DNA from: an uncultured Christensenella sp.
GTDB taxonomy: Bacteria > Bacillota > Clostridia > Christensenellales > Borkfalkiaceae
Direction of reading: 5' to 3'
Assembly (NCBI GenBank): GCA_910578195.1
Contig: CAJTOY010000005.1
Coordinates: forward strand, 62,001-126,000
Length of the DNA: 64,000 bases
Shown here: piece after piece, positions 15,881-24,768 of the stretch
Numbering within the stretch: position 1 is the stretch's first letter
How the letters are laid out: the number at the start of each line of letters is the position of its first letter
Made by a program: the position numbers and the translations under genes
Notes under the pieces: model-generated
The model's input: only the letters and a program-made list of their open reading frames with translations
Told to the model about the DNA's origin: nothing
Database searches by the model: none

Positions 15881-17816
15881 GCTTTTTCACCTCGTTTGCA
15901 ACGTTCTCCGCGGTATAGCCGTACCGCGCGAACAGACTTTCGGCTTTTCCCGACGCGCCGAACGACGTCATGTTAAGCACCCGCCCGTATTTGTACCAGA
16001 TACTGTCCGACGAGGCTTCGACGCACATTACGGGAATGCCGTCGGGCAGAATTTTATTTTTATATTCGTCGCTTTGAGCTTCGAAAACTTCCACGCACGG
16101 CACGGACACCACGCGGACGGAAATTTCGGGCATTAAAATTTTTTGCGCGCCGAGACAGACATCAACCTCGCTGCCGCTCGCCACAAGCACCGCCCGAGGG
16201 TTTTCGCGGTCCGAAATTATATACGCGCCTTTATCGGAAATTACGTTTTTCTGCTTCAAATTCTGCCTTGAAAGCACTACCGCAGACGGCTTTTTTGAAT
16301 TTAACGCCCGCACGAACGCCGAAATTGTTTCCGCTCTGTCCGAGGGGCGGAAAACGTCTATATCGGGCGTAGCCCGAAGCATTGCAAGCTGTTCGACAGG
16401 TTGGTGCGTGGGTCCGTCCTCGCCCACGCCTATACTGTCGTGAGTGAGCACATAAATTACGGGCAGCCCCATAATCGCGCTCATGCGCATTGCGCCCTTC
16501 ATATAATCGGAAAACACCAAAAAGGTCGAGCAAATCACGCGCAGTCCGCCGTGCAGCGCAATGCCGTTGCATATCGCGCCCATTGCATGCTCGCGTATGC
16601 CGAAGCTTATGTTTCTGCCCTCTCTGTTTTCGGGCGAGAACCGGCCGCCGCCGACTATATCGGTTTTTGTGGACGGCGACAAGTCCGCCGAGCCCGACAA
16701 AAGATTAGGCAAATATTTTGCGATTTCGTTGATTACTATACCGCCAGAAATTCTCGTCGCCTCGTCCTTGTCGCATTTAAGCTTTTCGTATAAATTTTCA
16801 AGCTCGGGTTCGCCGTAAAAATATTTTCCGTATTTTTCGGCGAGGTCGGGGAATTTTTCAGAGTATCCGGCGAAAAGTTCGTCCCACAAAACCTTGTGCT
16901 TGCCTGCCTCCTTCGCGCAAATCGAGCAGTACGTCTTTACCGCTTCGCCCGCCTCGAACGGAGCTTCGTTCCAATTGAAAAACTCCTTCGTGCGCGCAAG
17001 CCCGTCCTTGTCGAGCGGGGTGCCGTGTATCTTTGCCGTGCCCTCGAACGGCGTGCCGTAGCCTATCCGCGAGCGGCAGATAATTATGCTCGGTCTGAGA
17101 GTATCCGCCTTCGCCTCTGTGACGGCGTTTCTCAACGCGTCGAGGTCGTTTGCGTCATTGACCTCTAAGGTCTGCCAGCCCTGCGATTCGAAGCGGAGCG
17201 CGATATCGTCGGTAAACGCCTTGTCGGTGCTGCCCTCTATGCTTATCTTGTTGCAGTCGTAAAACAGAATCAGCTTGCCGAGCTTCTGCGTGCCCGCAAA
17301 CGAGCACGCCTCGTAGCTTATGCCCTCTTCGAGGCAGCCCTCGCCGCACAGCGCAAACGTATAGTGGTCGACTATATTAAAGCCCTCGCGGTTGAAAACT
17401 TTTGCAAGATGCGCTTCGGCAAGCGCCATTCCTACCGCGGAGGCAATGCCCTGACCGAGCGGTCCCGTGGAGCAGTCAACGCCCGCGGTTACGCCGTACT
17501 CGGGGTGACCGGGGGTCTTACTGCCGAGCTGACGGAAGGACGCCAAATCCTCTTTCGTGAGCGAATTGCCGAAAAGATGCAACAGCGCGTACAGCAATGC
17601 GGAGCCGTGCCCCGCCGACAACACAAAGCGGTCGCGGTTTTCCCACAGCGGGAAATCGGGGCTGTATTTCATTACCTCGGAGTACAGCAGAAAGGTTGCG
17701 GGCGCCGCGCCCGCGCAAATGCCCGTATGCCCCGAGTTTGCGTTGCTGACCGCCTCGGCGGATAAAATTCTGAGCGCGTTCACGCATTGTTGTTTGATGT
17801 CGGTCTGGTATACCAT
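15870..17816 (-). CDS. tkt: Transketolase, operon copy with altered ThDP/metal motif
   Basis: Full-length transketolase of 648 residues that moves two-carbon units from xylulose 5-phosphate to aldoses. All three domains are present, with LSAGHGSALLYALLHLFG, TGPLGQG, and the E-containing FGIREHAM of the pyrimidine-binding domain. Two substitutions stand out against the second copy at 55943-57922. The ThDP/metal motif reads CGEGCLEEG instead of CGDGCLEEG, and the substrate-site loop reads NSGHTG instead of NSGHPG. Its ATG directly abuts the stop of the upstream GH32-like gene, and its end overlaps xylB, so it belongs to the carbohydrate operon and not to central metabolism. Confidence 0.93.
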   Translation of the reverse strand: MVYQTDIKQQCVNALRILSAEAVSNANSGHTGICAGAAPATFLLYSEVMKYSPDFPLWENRDRFVLSAGHGSALLYALLHLFGNSLTKEDLASFRQLGSKTPGHPEYGVTAGVDCSTGPLGQGIASAVGMALAEAHLAKVFNREGFNIVDHYTFALCGEGCLEEGISYEACSFAGTQKLGKLILFYDCNKISIEGSTDKAFTDDIALRFESQGWQTLEVNDANDLDALRNAVTEAKADTLRPSIIICRSRIGYGTPFEGTAKIHGTPLDKDGLARTKEFFNWNEAPFEAGEAVKTYCSICAKEAGKHKVLWDELFAGYSEKFPDLAEKYGKYFYGEPELENLYEKLKCDKDEATRISGGIVINEIAKYLPNLLSGSADLSPSTKTDIVGGGRFSPENREGRNISFGIREHAMGAICNGIALHGGLRVICSTFLVFSDYMKGAMRMSAIMGLPVIYVLTHDSIGVGEDGPTHQPVEQLAMLRATPDIDVFRPSDRAETISAFVRALNSKKPSAVVLSRQNLKQKNVISDKGAYIISDRENPRAVLVASGSEVDVCLGAQKILMPEISVRVVSVPCVEVFEAQSDEYKNKILPDGIPVMCVEASSDSIWYKYGRVLNMTSFGASGKAESLFARYGYTAENVANEVKKLAK

Positions 17817-19673
17817 TTATATTTCTCCGTAGGGTATGAGTTTGTTTATCTTCACGTTTGTAAATTCCGCCGCGCCGTCCGAGTAGAGATATGCCGAATG
17901 CGAGCTTCCCGTCATTGCGGTATGCGCCGTCAGCGCATATTCGCCGTTGACGAAAAATTCGCAGAATTCGCCGTCGCTGACTATCTCGATATTAAAGCGC
18001 GAACAGTCGGGCGAAATTTCTATGACGCTGTTGACTTTGTGCGACTTATCGTCGGGGGAAAGCACCTTCATATACTGCTTGCCATTCTCTCGCACGATAA
18101 CAGCGCGGTACTCTTTGCCGTTCTGCTTAAAGGCGTAGCCCGCCGAATTGCAATTTTTCATGTCGAGCGTGAACGAGGTGAACGTGCGGTTATAATCGCC
18201 CAGCTCCTTATACGTCGCGCCGTAGGTTTTCAGCTCGCCGAGCGAATAGATATTGCCGTAATCGAGCAATTTTTTAAGCGCGGGGTCGAGTCGCCCGCCG
18301 AGCGAGCCGTCCGACCTTGCGACAACCTCTCTCGGGAGATTTAAATATCCGCCCCACGGCGACCAGGGCATAGAGTCGTAAACCGCGGGTATCCAGCCCC
18401 ACATATACACCTTTTCGCCCACCTGCACGGGTCGCGCCGCGCACAAATCCTCGCCGTCGAGGAAAGAAATTTCCTTACCGCCCCAATCGACGTCGAGGCA
18501 GTCCACGCCGTCGTCGCCCGTCCAGTATTGAAGGGGTCCTACCTGGTGAACCGTGTTGTACGCGACGGACACGAAAACATACCATCTGTTTCCGATTTTC
18601 ATAAGCGATGGGCACTCTGGCAGATTTTTGTCATAGCCCGCATGCACGACCGTCGCGGGCTTCGTCCAGCTGAAACCCATTTCGTCGTCCGAAGCGGTTA
18701 TAATCAAGTCGGAAGTTTGCTTCGCGCCGTCGAAGCGGTAATACGCGCCGCCTACCATAAGGTAACGCTTGTTGGCTTTATCGAAGTATAAAAAGTTGTC
18801 TCTTATGCCGAACGCGTACTTCGTTCTGTCAATGAACTTGTTGCAGTCGTGCAGCATGTTAAGTCTGTACTCGGACTTGTATTTCTGCCATACGGCGAAG
18901 TTGTTCGCTTCGGGCACGTCGGTAAATTTCAGCATATTCGAAGAGATTTCGAGCGCGTCGTGATATTCCCCGCTCCTCGCGTCGTCCGACCACAGAAAAC
19001 CCATGTACAGCTTGTGCTCGCTTTCGTCGTAATAGGGGAACACGTCGCCATACTGCTTGCCCGTCGAGGTCAGATGATACAAGCTTTCGTTCTGCGAATT
19101 TTCGAAGGTTACCACGGGGTTTATAAGCGCTTCGGCGCCGTCGCCGCTAACGCCAATATAGACGCTGTCCGCGGGGGTAAGCGTTGCTTTAACCTCGAAA
19201 TATTTCCCGTCGGCGGATACGGCGCTGTCGTAAAGAATTTCGTCGTTCACGCGCACATATACCTTTGCGGGAGCTCCGTTTTGCGGGCGGCAATTGCCGT
19301 ATATTACGGCTTCGCCCGAAAATTTCGGGGTGAACTTTCTCACCGCGTCCGCGCCGACAACCGCGCGCATTGCCCCGCCGTCCATGCTTGCTCCGCCGCC
19401 GCTCCACATACCGTTAAAAGACATTTCTTTGTATTGTCCTTTGCCGTACATATAATACCAGCCGTTATAGCCTTGCTCGTTTTTGAGCGTGTAGCCGTGG
19501 CTCGCGCGGGAGGTTTTGTAAGCCACCTCTTCGAAGGGCATCGTATATTCCGTTCTGTAAAGCGCTTCGTAATCGAAGTCGATTTTGTTTTCTTTCGGTT
19601 TGCAAGCCGACATAAATGCACCTCCCCATAAAGCCGTCACGCATGAAAGCGCAATCGCCGTAAATTTTTTCAT
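17817..19673 (-). CDS. GH32-like secreted lipoprotein (propeller hydrolase with atypical RDN motif)
   Basis: 618 residues. The lipoprotein signal peptide has lipobox MSAC. An N-terminal beta-sandwich (about 45-195) follows, then a five-bladed propeller and a C-terminal beta-sandwich (about 500-615). GH32-type boxes are GDVFPYYDE (nucleophile Asp position), GIRDNFLYFD where family members have RDP, and PECPSLMKIGNRWYVF (acid/base Glu). It is a paralogue of the protein at 28730-30667, with the same order of segments and the same closing HTAMTGSS/ALTAHT type region. The RDP-to-RDN change may alter substrate or activity. GAGGACGA precedes the ATG. Predicted to act outside the cell on a fructan-like substrate; exact specificity is unknown. 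Confidence 0.75.
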   Translation of the reverse strand: MKKFTAIALSCVTALWGGAFMSACKPKENKIDFDYEALYRTEYTMPFEEVAYKTSRASHGYTLKNEQGYNGWYYMYGKGQYKEMSFNGMWSGGGASMDGGAMRAVVGADAVRKFTPKFSGEAVIYGNCRPQNGAPAKVYVRVNDEILYDSAVSADGKYFEVKATLTPADSVYIGVSGDGAEALINPVVTFENSQNESLYHLTSTGKQYGDVFPYYDESEHKLYMGFLWSDDARSGEYHDALEISSNMLKFTDVPEANNFAVWQKYKSEYRLNMLHDCNKFIDRTKYAFGIRDNFLYFDKANKRYLMVGGAYYRFDGAKQTSDLIITASDDEMGFSWTKPATVVHAGYDKNLPECPSLMKIGNRWYVFVSVAYNTVHQVGPLQYWTGDDGVDCLDVDWGGKEISFLDGEDLCAARPVQVGEKVYMWGWIPAVYDSMPWSPWGGYLNLPREVVARSDGSLGGRLDPALKKLLDYGNIYSLGELKTYGATYKELGDYNRTFTSFTLDMKNCNSAGYAFKQNGKEYRAVIVRENGKQYMKVLSPDDKSHKVNSVIEISPDCSRFNIEIVSDGEFCEFFVNGEYALTAHTAMTGSSHSAYLYSDGAAEFTNVKINKLIPYGEI

Positions 19674-19690
19674 TTCGTCCTCATATTTTT

Positions 19691-19718
19691 GACCGCCCGC
19701 CCGAACGGGCGGGCGGTC
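19691..19718 (-). other. GC-rich intercistronic hairpin without U-tract
   Basis: Perfect 13-bp arms gaccgcccgcccg/cgggcgggcggtc with a two-base centre, between the surface-protein gene and the GH32-like lipoprotein gene. On the transcribed strand it is followed by A's, not T's, so it is not a normal terminator. It probably protects or separates mRNA segments and sets different levels for upstream and downstream genes. Confidence 0.5.
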
Positions 19719-19726
19719 ATATCCGA

Positions 19727-22708
19727 TTATTTATTTTTCTTTTTTTTGCGGATAACAAAGAATATCGTAAGACCCGCGCCTATAACTACAAGCCCGATGC
19801 CTACGCCGACAAGCGACCATAAAAGAGTTTGGTTGCCGCCCTTTTCTTCTGCGGGCGCTGTCACCGTGACCGTTCTCTCGTTACTCTTAATTCCGTTGAT
19901 AACGCAGTAAATCGTGTAATCACCCGCTTCTTCCGCGTTGAAAGTATAGGTCAAGCCGTTAGCTTCAACCGCGGTGCCGTTGACGTACCAGAGAATTGTG
20001 TCCACCTCCGCATTGAACGGGTTGGGACGCGCCGTCAATGTCACGCTTCCGCCGACAGCCGTTTCGGTCTCGCTGACCGTTATCGTAACGTCGGTGAGGT
20101 CGGGTGCGGGCTGCGCAATATACGAAAATTTGATATCCTTCATTCTTACCGGTATGGTGTCTCCCGCGTCGGGCCACATATTGAAGCCGACGCCCGAAGC
20201 AACCGTCGCGGTCGCAAGGCGGAAAAACAGCACTATTTCGCCGTTGATATACATCGAAATATACATACCGTCGACCGCTACGGCGATATCGATCCAGCCT
20301 TTATCCACAATGCCCTCGCCGTAAGCAAGATTTTTGCCGAACCCGTATTCGCCGACGTCGTAACTGACGTTCGTGCCCTGATCCTTGATGTAAGGACGAA
20401 GCCCATTGGAATTGACCTCGACAGCCGTTTCCATAGACATGTTCGGGTATTTGGAGTTCATGCCCGTAAGGCAAGGATAAACAAAATATTTGCCGTTAAT
20501 GTCCTCGGGCACATAGAGTTTATACGAGAATATAAACGCTGTTCCCGTAGGCATTTCGCCGGGATACGACCAGTAGGGTCCGCCCGCTTTGTCGCAGTAC
20601 AGATACGCGCCGTCCTCGTCGGTACCTACCGCGTAGTCGCCGTAGCTTCCGTCCGTCTTGATTTCGACCTGCGGGAGCACTTTGTAGTTTTCGTCACCGG
20701 TTATTTTATCCTGAACGTCGTAGACCACGGAAATTATCACCTCCGCACTCTCCGCGCCGTCCGCAGTGCATTTAACCATTATCTGCTTGCCTATTTCGGC
20801 GTCGGCGAGCGACAGCGTAAACGTTTTGCCCGTTGCTTCCGCCACCTCGGCGCCGTCGACAAACCACTTAATTTCCGCGTCCTCGCGGATACCCGTAAGC
20901 TCGGCATTGAATACCGCGCTTTCGGTGTTGAAATAACTTCCCTTTTCGGTGACCGCGGTAACGAAGCCCTCGCTTACCGTAATGACTATTTCGTTACTCG
21001 AAACGGTTTCGGTTTTATAGCAAATCGTGTACTCGCCCGCCGCGAGATTTGAAAGAGTGAGCTTTTCGTCCGTTTCCTCCCTCGCTTCGCCGTTGACGTA
21101 CCACTTCACCGTTTCGCCCGTGAAGTCTCCCTCCAAAACCGCGTCGACGATAATTTCGTCGGTGGGGTAAACTTTTTTGCCCTCGCTTTCCGAGGATATG
21201 TTTATTCTTCTGTTGACCGACTGCACGACGACCGCGTTGCTTTCGATTGTTTCACTCTTGTAAACTATCGTATGTTCGCCGTCGGGAAGGTTTTCGAGCG
21301 TGAGCACAAGCCCTTCTTCGGTCTGCTTTTCACCGTCGACGTACCAGAAAAATTCGTGACCTTCTTTCAATCCGAATATTTCGGCGGTAACCGTGAGGGT
21401 TTCACCCGTCAAAACGCGGTCCTTGTCCGCCTTAATGGTTGCGGCGGTCTGCTCTTCATAGCCCGCGTACGAGAAATTCGTCCAGCGCGTGCCCGTAGCG
21501 GCATTTGTATCCCTAATCGCGATATACTGCAAAGCGCCCTTGGGGAAGCCGAGCTCGGTAAATGTTTTTGAAATTACAAGCGTGCCGTTGAGATAGAAGT
21601 CGAGCATATCGCCGTAAACTTCGAGGCGGTAAACCATAGTTCCGTCCTCTGCGGCGGGAACGACTTCGCTGCCGCCGACGCCTGCCCAGTCGCCGCTGAG
21701 GTGCTCGGGAGTGTGATAATAAATGCCCGCGTTGAAATTATTTCCGCTGACGTGTGACTGCACGTTGATAAAGTACGCGTTTTCACCGAAGCCGTAGCTT
21801 TCGGAAAGGGAATTGTTTATTCCGAATAATCTTAAAGTCGGGTAGTAATCGGCTTTCGTTGCGTCCTCGACCTTGTAGGTCGTTTCGATAACGTAATTTT
21901 CGCGGTAGAGGTTTTGCGCGGACAGCGGGAAAACTTTTGTGTATGCGCCGAGCTCCCCAGAGGTATTCGAAGCCGTATACTCGGTCGCTTTGCCGACAGC
22001 TTCTGAAACAACGATATTATCAAGGCACACCGTATTGTTGCTTACAGGCGCAAATTCTATTCCGGTAATTTTGCCCTCGTCGTAGAAGCCCCTCGTGTTA
22101 TAGCTGTTGTTTCCGAAGCCATTCAAGTTGGTGACTATGCGGCGGGTGCCGTTTACCCAAAGCTCGACGTAGCCCTCGAAATGCACGATTTTGACGTGCG
22201 CAGCTCCGTCCAAAAGCGCGACGGGCGTTGCGTCAAGCGCGCCGTGGTCGTCGCCCGAGTTGTTGTAAATTTGATGGTTGGTGTTGTTCGCGTTCAAAAT
22301 CCAGTACATTCCGTCCGCTTCAACCCTTAAAAAGACGTCGCACGGGTTGCCGCTCGCTCTGTCGACCGCAAGCCCTTTAAGCGCTACGTTTAAGTTGCCC
22401 GACGATTTCAAAAACAAATCGAAGTCGATTTCGTAGTTGTTCGACGCGGGCAGACTTGCCTCGTCTATGGGCAGAGTAAAGCTTCCGTTGGTTATGACCG
22501 CGCCGTAGTCGCCGAAAAGCTCCAAATTGTCGAAGCCTTCGGGGATACTGTCAAAGCTTTCGGAGTAAACAACGTTTACTCCGTCCCCCGAGGGGGACGA
22601 ATTTTCGTCCGCTTTTGCCGTGACTGCGAATATTACCGACATTACGGCAAACACCGCGAACAGCGCCGAAAGCGCGACAATCAATTTTGTTCTGAGTTGC
22701 TTAATCAT
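19727..22708 (-). CDS. Membrane-anchored surface protein with LamG-like and Ig-like modules
   Basis: 993 residues from the ATG at 22708, which has GGAGG eight bases upstream; a longer frame to 22798 lies inside the ATPase gene and is rejected. There is an N-terminal signal segment (about 8-33). Two concanavalin/LamG-like sandwiches (about 45-235 and 240-430) follow, then three Ig-like repeats of about 80 residues with the pattern WYVDG/WYVNG plus TIxYKxET (about 435-690). A third LamG-like module (about 695-880) and a last Ig-like repeat come next. The protein ends with one membrane helix (about 962-985) and a KKKKNK tail. No LPXTG motif is seen, so it is anchored by the helix. It likely captures polysaccharide at the surface for the GH32 lipoproteins and the Opp importer. 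It overlaps the upstream ATPase gene by 8 bases. Confidence 0.78.
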   Translation of the reverse strand: MIKQLRTKLIVALSALFAVFAVMSVIFAVTAKADENSSPSGDGVNVVYSESFDSIPEGFDNLELFGDYGAVITNGSFTLPIDEASLPASNNYEIDFDLFLKSSGNLNVALKGLAVDRASGNPCDVFLRVEADGMYWILNANNTNHQIYNNSGDDHGALDATPVALLDGAAHVKIVHFEGYVELWVNGTRRIVTNLNGFGNNSYNTRGFYDEGKITGIEFAPVSNNTVCLDNIVVSEAVGKATEYTASNTSGELGAYTKVFPLSAQNLYRENYVIETTYKVEDATKADYYPTLRLFGINNSLSESYGFGENAYFINVQSHVSGNNFNAGIYYHTPEHLSGDWAGVGGSEVVPAAEDGTMVYRLEVYGDMLDFYLNGTLVISKTFTELGFPKGALQYIAIRDTNAATGTRWTNFSYAGYEEQTAATIKADKDRVLTGETLTVTAEIFGLKEGHEFFWYVDGEKQTEEGLVLTLENLPDGEHTIVYKSETIESNAVVVQSVNRRINISSESEGKKVYPTDEIIVDAVLEGDFTGETVKWYVNGEAREETDEKLTLSNLAAGEYTICYKTETVSSNEIVITVSEGFVTAVTEKGSYFNTESAVFNAELTGIREDAEIKWFVDGAEVAEATGKTFTLSLADAEIGKQIMVKCTADGAESAEVIISVVYDVQDKITGDENYKVLPQVEIKTDGSYGDYAVGTDEDGAYLYCDKAGGPYWSYPGEMPTGTAFIFSYKLYVPEDINGKYFVYPCLTGMNSKYPNMSMETAVEVNSNGLRPYIKDQGTNVSYDVGEYGFGKNLAYGEGIVDKGWIDIAVAVDGMYISMYINGEIVLFFRLATATVASGVGFNMWPDAGDTIPVRMKDIKFSYIAQPAPDLTDVTITVSETETAVGGSVTLTARPNPFNAEVDTILWYVNGTAVEANGLTYTFNAEEAGDYTIYCVINGIKSNERTVTVTAPAEEKGGNQTLLWSLVGVGIGLVVIGAGLTIFFVIRKKKKNK

Positions 22709-23768
22709 GATTTTCCTCCGTTTGATTTTTATAAACCGAGCCTGACGGCACCCGAGCCAGATTACGGCACAGAACTTCCGCAGTATCCGTTTTTTCATAG
22801 GTTATTTTCTGTCTGCACTCGTCAGTGGCGTACAGACATCTGTCGTAAAACGCACAGCCTTCCCCTCTGTTTTCAAGCGCGCCGAGCTGCATGGATTTCA
22901 AGGGCAAATCGTCGTTGCCTCTGAAATCGGGGTCGGGCACGGGCACGGCTTGTATCAGTGCGCGGGTGTACGGGTGACGGGGGTTGGATATTACGTCCCC
23001 TATCTTGCCCGTTTCCACTATCTCGCCGAGGTACATTACGCACACCCTGCCGTTGCGCGCGATATAGCGCGTCGTCGACAAGTCGTGGGAAATGTACACG
23101 AACGACATATTCAGCTTTTCGTTAAGCTCCTTCATCAGGTTTAAAACCGAAAGCCTTAACGAAACGTCTATCATCGAAACGGGCTCGTCCGCGACAATCA
23201 GCTCGGGCTCCAAGGATATCGCCCTCGCCATTAAAATACGCTGGCGCTGTCCGCCCGAAAGCTGGTGCGGGTATTTGCTTAAATATTGCGCCGACGGAAG
23301 CAGACCGATTAGCCCCATAAGCTCCTCGATTTTTTCGTCTATCTGCACCTTCTTCCATTTTTTGTTCTTCGCCTTTATGGGCGCGTACAGGCTTTGATAA
23401 ATCGTTCTGACCGGGTTCAACGCCGCGTAGCTGTCCTGCTGGATAAACTGCACCTTGTTGTACGCCGAAATATTTTTGGAAAACGCGCCCGACACCCTTA
23501 CGCCGCCGAAATACACGTCACCCGAGGTGGGGCGGTAAAGCCCCGTGATTATCTTGCCGAGGGTGGTTTTACCGCACCCGCTTTCGCCTATCAGCGCGAT
23601 AATTTCGCCCTTCTTTATATTGAGATTGACGTCCTTTAAAACGTGGATATCTCTGTCGGCGAGAAGCGAACCGGGTTTATGAAACACCATGTTCACGTTT
23701 TCTATGCGCATAACATAGCCGTCGTCGACGCGTTCTTCGGGAAGAGGATTATTTTTCGTTTTTTTCAT
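22701..23768 (-). CDS. Opp/Dpp-type ABC transporter ATP-binding protein, OppF-like
   Basis: 355-residue nucleotide-binding subunit. It shows Walker A LIGESGCGKTTLGK, signature LSGGQRQRILMA, Walker B LIVADEPVSMIDV, and the C-terminal oligopeptide/dipeptide domain with Cys cluster (GCAFYDRCLYATDEC) that is typical of OppD/F. It pairs with the OppD-like protein, whose gene it overlaps by 20 bases. The genomic setting points to oligosaccharide rather than peptide import; Opp-type carbohydrate importers are known in Thermotoga and archaea. Confidence 0.92.
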   Translation of the reverse strand: MKKTKNNPLPEERVDDGYVMRIENVNMVFHKPGSLLADRDIHVLKDVNLNIKKGEIIALIGESGCGKTTLGKIITGLYRPTSGDVYFGGVRVSGAFSKNISAYNKVQFIQQDSYAALNPVRTIYQSLYAPIKAKNKKWKKVQIDEKIEELMGLIGLLPSAQYLSKYPHQLSGGQRQRILMARAISLEPELIVADEPVSMIDVSLRLSVLNLMKELNEKLNMSFVYISHDLSTTRYIARNGRVCVMYLGEIVETGKIGDVISNPRHPYTRALIQAVPVPDPDFRGNDDLPLKSMQLGALENRGEGCAFYDRCLYATDECRQKITYEKTDTAEVLCRNLARVPSGSVYKNQTEENHD

Positions 23769-24768
23769 TTAAGTCCTCCCCGTAAAAATAGCATTTCCAG
23801 CGTATGCCGTCCGCGCATTCGTCGGGCGGTTCCGCCGAGAGGCACTCCTCGCGGCAGCGTTGACAACGCGGCGCGAAAACGCAACCGTCCGGCAAATTCA
23901 GTAAATCGGGCGGCGAGCCCTCAATCGGTTTCATATTTTTGATATCGCCGATTATCGAGGGGGTCGCGCCTATCAGACCGGCAGTGTACGGGTGACTGCG
24001 CAAGCCGAAAATTCTTTGCACCGAGCCGTACTCCATAAGTCTGCCGCCGTACATGACCCCGACGTAGTCCGCAAACTTTGCGACGACGCTGATATCGTGG
24101 GTCATTAAAAGCATGGATATGCCCTTTTCGCGGTTTATCTCTTTAAGCAGTCTGAAAATATAACTCTGCGTTATTACGTCGAGCGCGGTTGTCGGCTCGT
24201 CCAAAATTATAAGCTCGGGGTCCAACAAGAGGGAAAACGCAATCATTACCCTCTGCTTCATACCGCCAGACAGCTCGTGCGGGTAACATTCGAGCACGCG
24301 TTCGCCGTCGAGCTTGACGTAGTCGAGAAGCTCCAAGCACTTTTTTTCCATTTCCTCGCGGGAAAGGGATTGACTGTGCGCCTTCAAGGTTTCGTAAAAC
24401 TGGGCGCGCACGGTCATGACGGGGTTTAAAGCGCTTTGCGCCGCCTGAAACACCATTGACACCTTTTCCCAGCGAAACGCGCGCATTTCCTTGTCGCTTA
24501 ATAAGTCCGCCCTAATAACGCCGTCCTTGCCGTTGAAAACTATTTCGCCCGAAACGAGCTTCCCCGGCTCGGAAATACAGCGGATCAGCGACGAGGCGAG
24601 CGTGGTTTTGCCCGAGCCGCTTTCACCGACCAGCGCGGTTATCTTGCCTCTGCAAATTCCCAAAGAGACGTTGTTTACGGCGCGGAGGCTGTATTTTTTC
24701 AACGGATATTCGATGCTTACGTTTTTGAATTCCGCTATGAAATCTTCTTGTTCTCTGCACATAATCAA
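23749..24768 (-). CDS. Opp/Dpp-type ABC transporter ATP-binding protein, OppD-like
   Basis: 339 residues. Walker A is LVGESGSGKTTLAS, the signature is LSGGMKQRVMIA, and Walker B is LIILDEPTTALDV. The C-terminal oligo_HPY domain contains CVFAPRCQRCREEC. Its ATG overlaps the OppC-like stop in ATGA. With OppF it would power the importer encoded directly upstream. Confidence 0.92.
   Translation of the reverse strand: MIMCREQEDFIAEFKNVSIEYPLKKYSLRAVNNVSLGICRGKITALVGESGSGKTTLASSLIRCISEPGKLVSGEIVFNGKDGVIRADLLSDKEMRAFRWEKVSMVFQAAQSALNPVMTVRAQFYETLKAHSQSLSREEMEKKCLELLDYVKLDGERVLECYPHELSGGMKQRVMIAFSLLLDPELIILDEPTTALDVITQSYIFRLLKEINREKGISMLLMTHDISVVAKFADYVGVMYGGRLMEYGSVQRIFGLRSHPYTAGLIGATPSIIGDIKNMKPIEGSPPDLLNLPDGCVFAPRCQRCREECLSAEPPDECADGIRWKCYFYGEDLNEKNEK

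Noticed and set aside
17817..19673. GH43 assignment for the propeller lipoproteins
   Set aside because: The RDP/ECP-type boxes and the C-terminal sandwich fit GH32 better; GH43 was kept only as a remote alternative.
19829..21052. Long plus-strand open frame of about 400 codons
   Set aside because: Antisense to the LamG/Ig surface-protein gene, which has signal peptide, repeats and anchor; the antisense product has no recognisable features.
22709..22798. 30-codon N-terminal extension of the surface protein
   Set aside because: It lies inside the OppF-like gene; the ATG at 22708 has GGAGG and begins a proper signal peptide.
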